Part shown: piece by piece, positions 34,598-34,621 of the stretch
Layout: each line of letters starts with the position of its first letter
How positions within the stretch are numbered: the stretch's first letter is position 1
Assembly (NCBI RefSeq): GCF_014696385.1
Contig: NZ_JACJQB010000036.1
Location: 1-34,621 of the forward strand
Direction: 5' to 3'
Origin: Pseudanabaena mucicola FACHB-723
GTDB lineage: Bacteria; Cyanobacteriota; Cyanobacteriia; Pseudanabaenales; Pseudanabaenaceae
Length of the DNA stretch: 34,621 nt
Translations under genes and position numbers: made by a program
Notes under the pieces: generated by a model
Seen by the model: the letters and a program-made list of their open reading frames with translations, nothing else
What the model was told of the DNA's origin: nothing
The model's database searches: none

Positions 34598-34621
34598 TAC
34601 TGTGAGACTAATTGAGCCACT

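Overview
The window is chromosomal DNA from a cyanobacterium. Scattered GCGATCGC (HIP1) octamers, a ferredoxin:thioredoxin reductase catalytic subunit, a ferredoxin-type glutamate synthase, a PixI-like CheW protein, a ComFB protein and a phosphoketolase all point that way. A Pseudanabaena-like genome is my guess from the general look, at low confidence. Both ends lie in mobile or rearranged DNA, so this may be a whole contig bounded by repeats.

Left edge (1-800): a graveyard of mobile and toxin-antitoxin genes. It holds the start of an IS5-type transposase, the C-terminal stub of an IS630-type transposase, a DUF433 antitoxin-like gene fused in frame to the first codons of a VapC toxin, and the matching VapB-like antitoxin with an internal stop. 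From 952 to about 9000 is core genome: mtnA (methionine salvage), a small unknown protein, a secreted or membrane subtilisin, a Rieske lipoprotein, a CheW plus double-ComFB pair, ftrC, a secreted unknown and trpS.

Region 9067-11513 is an AT-rich accessory operon of three overlapping genes. They encode an AAA15-type ATPase (RloA-like), an RloB protein with TOPRIM-like acidic motifs, and a PIN-domain nuclease. I read it as a probable anti-phage or abortive-infection system and the best candidate here for something under-described. Region 11648-28051 returns to housekeeping and signalling: ferredoxin-GOGAT, a dCache-HAMP-PAS adenylate cyclase, a histidine phosphatase, a small AT-rich ORF, phosphoketolase, a REC-GAF-GGDEF-EAL protein, fabD and an HNH endonuclease.

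Region 28235-34621 is an arsenic-resistance island. It contains a thioredoxin-like protein plus DUF318 permease pair, an ArsJ-type exporter with its partner GAPDH, and an ACR3 arsenite permease that has lost its N-terminus at the right edge. Two AT-rich ArsR-type operators that differ at one base control the thioredoxin/permease and gap/arsJ units, yet no arsR gene is present. A Fic-domain gene sits in the middle. Most genes end in long, near-perfect inverted repeats. A few such repeats lie where no gene ends, which suggests dispersed palindromic elements. I found no tRNA, rRNA or CRISPR array.
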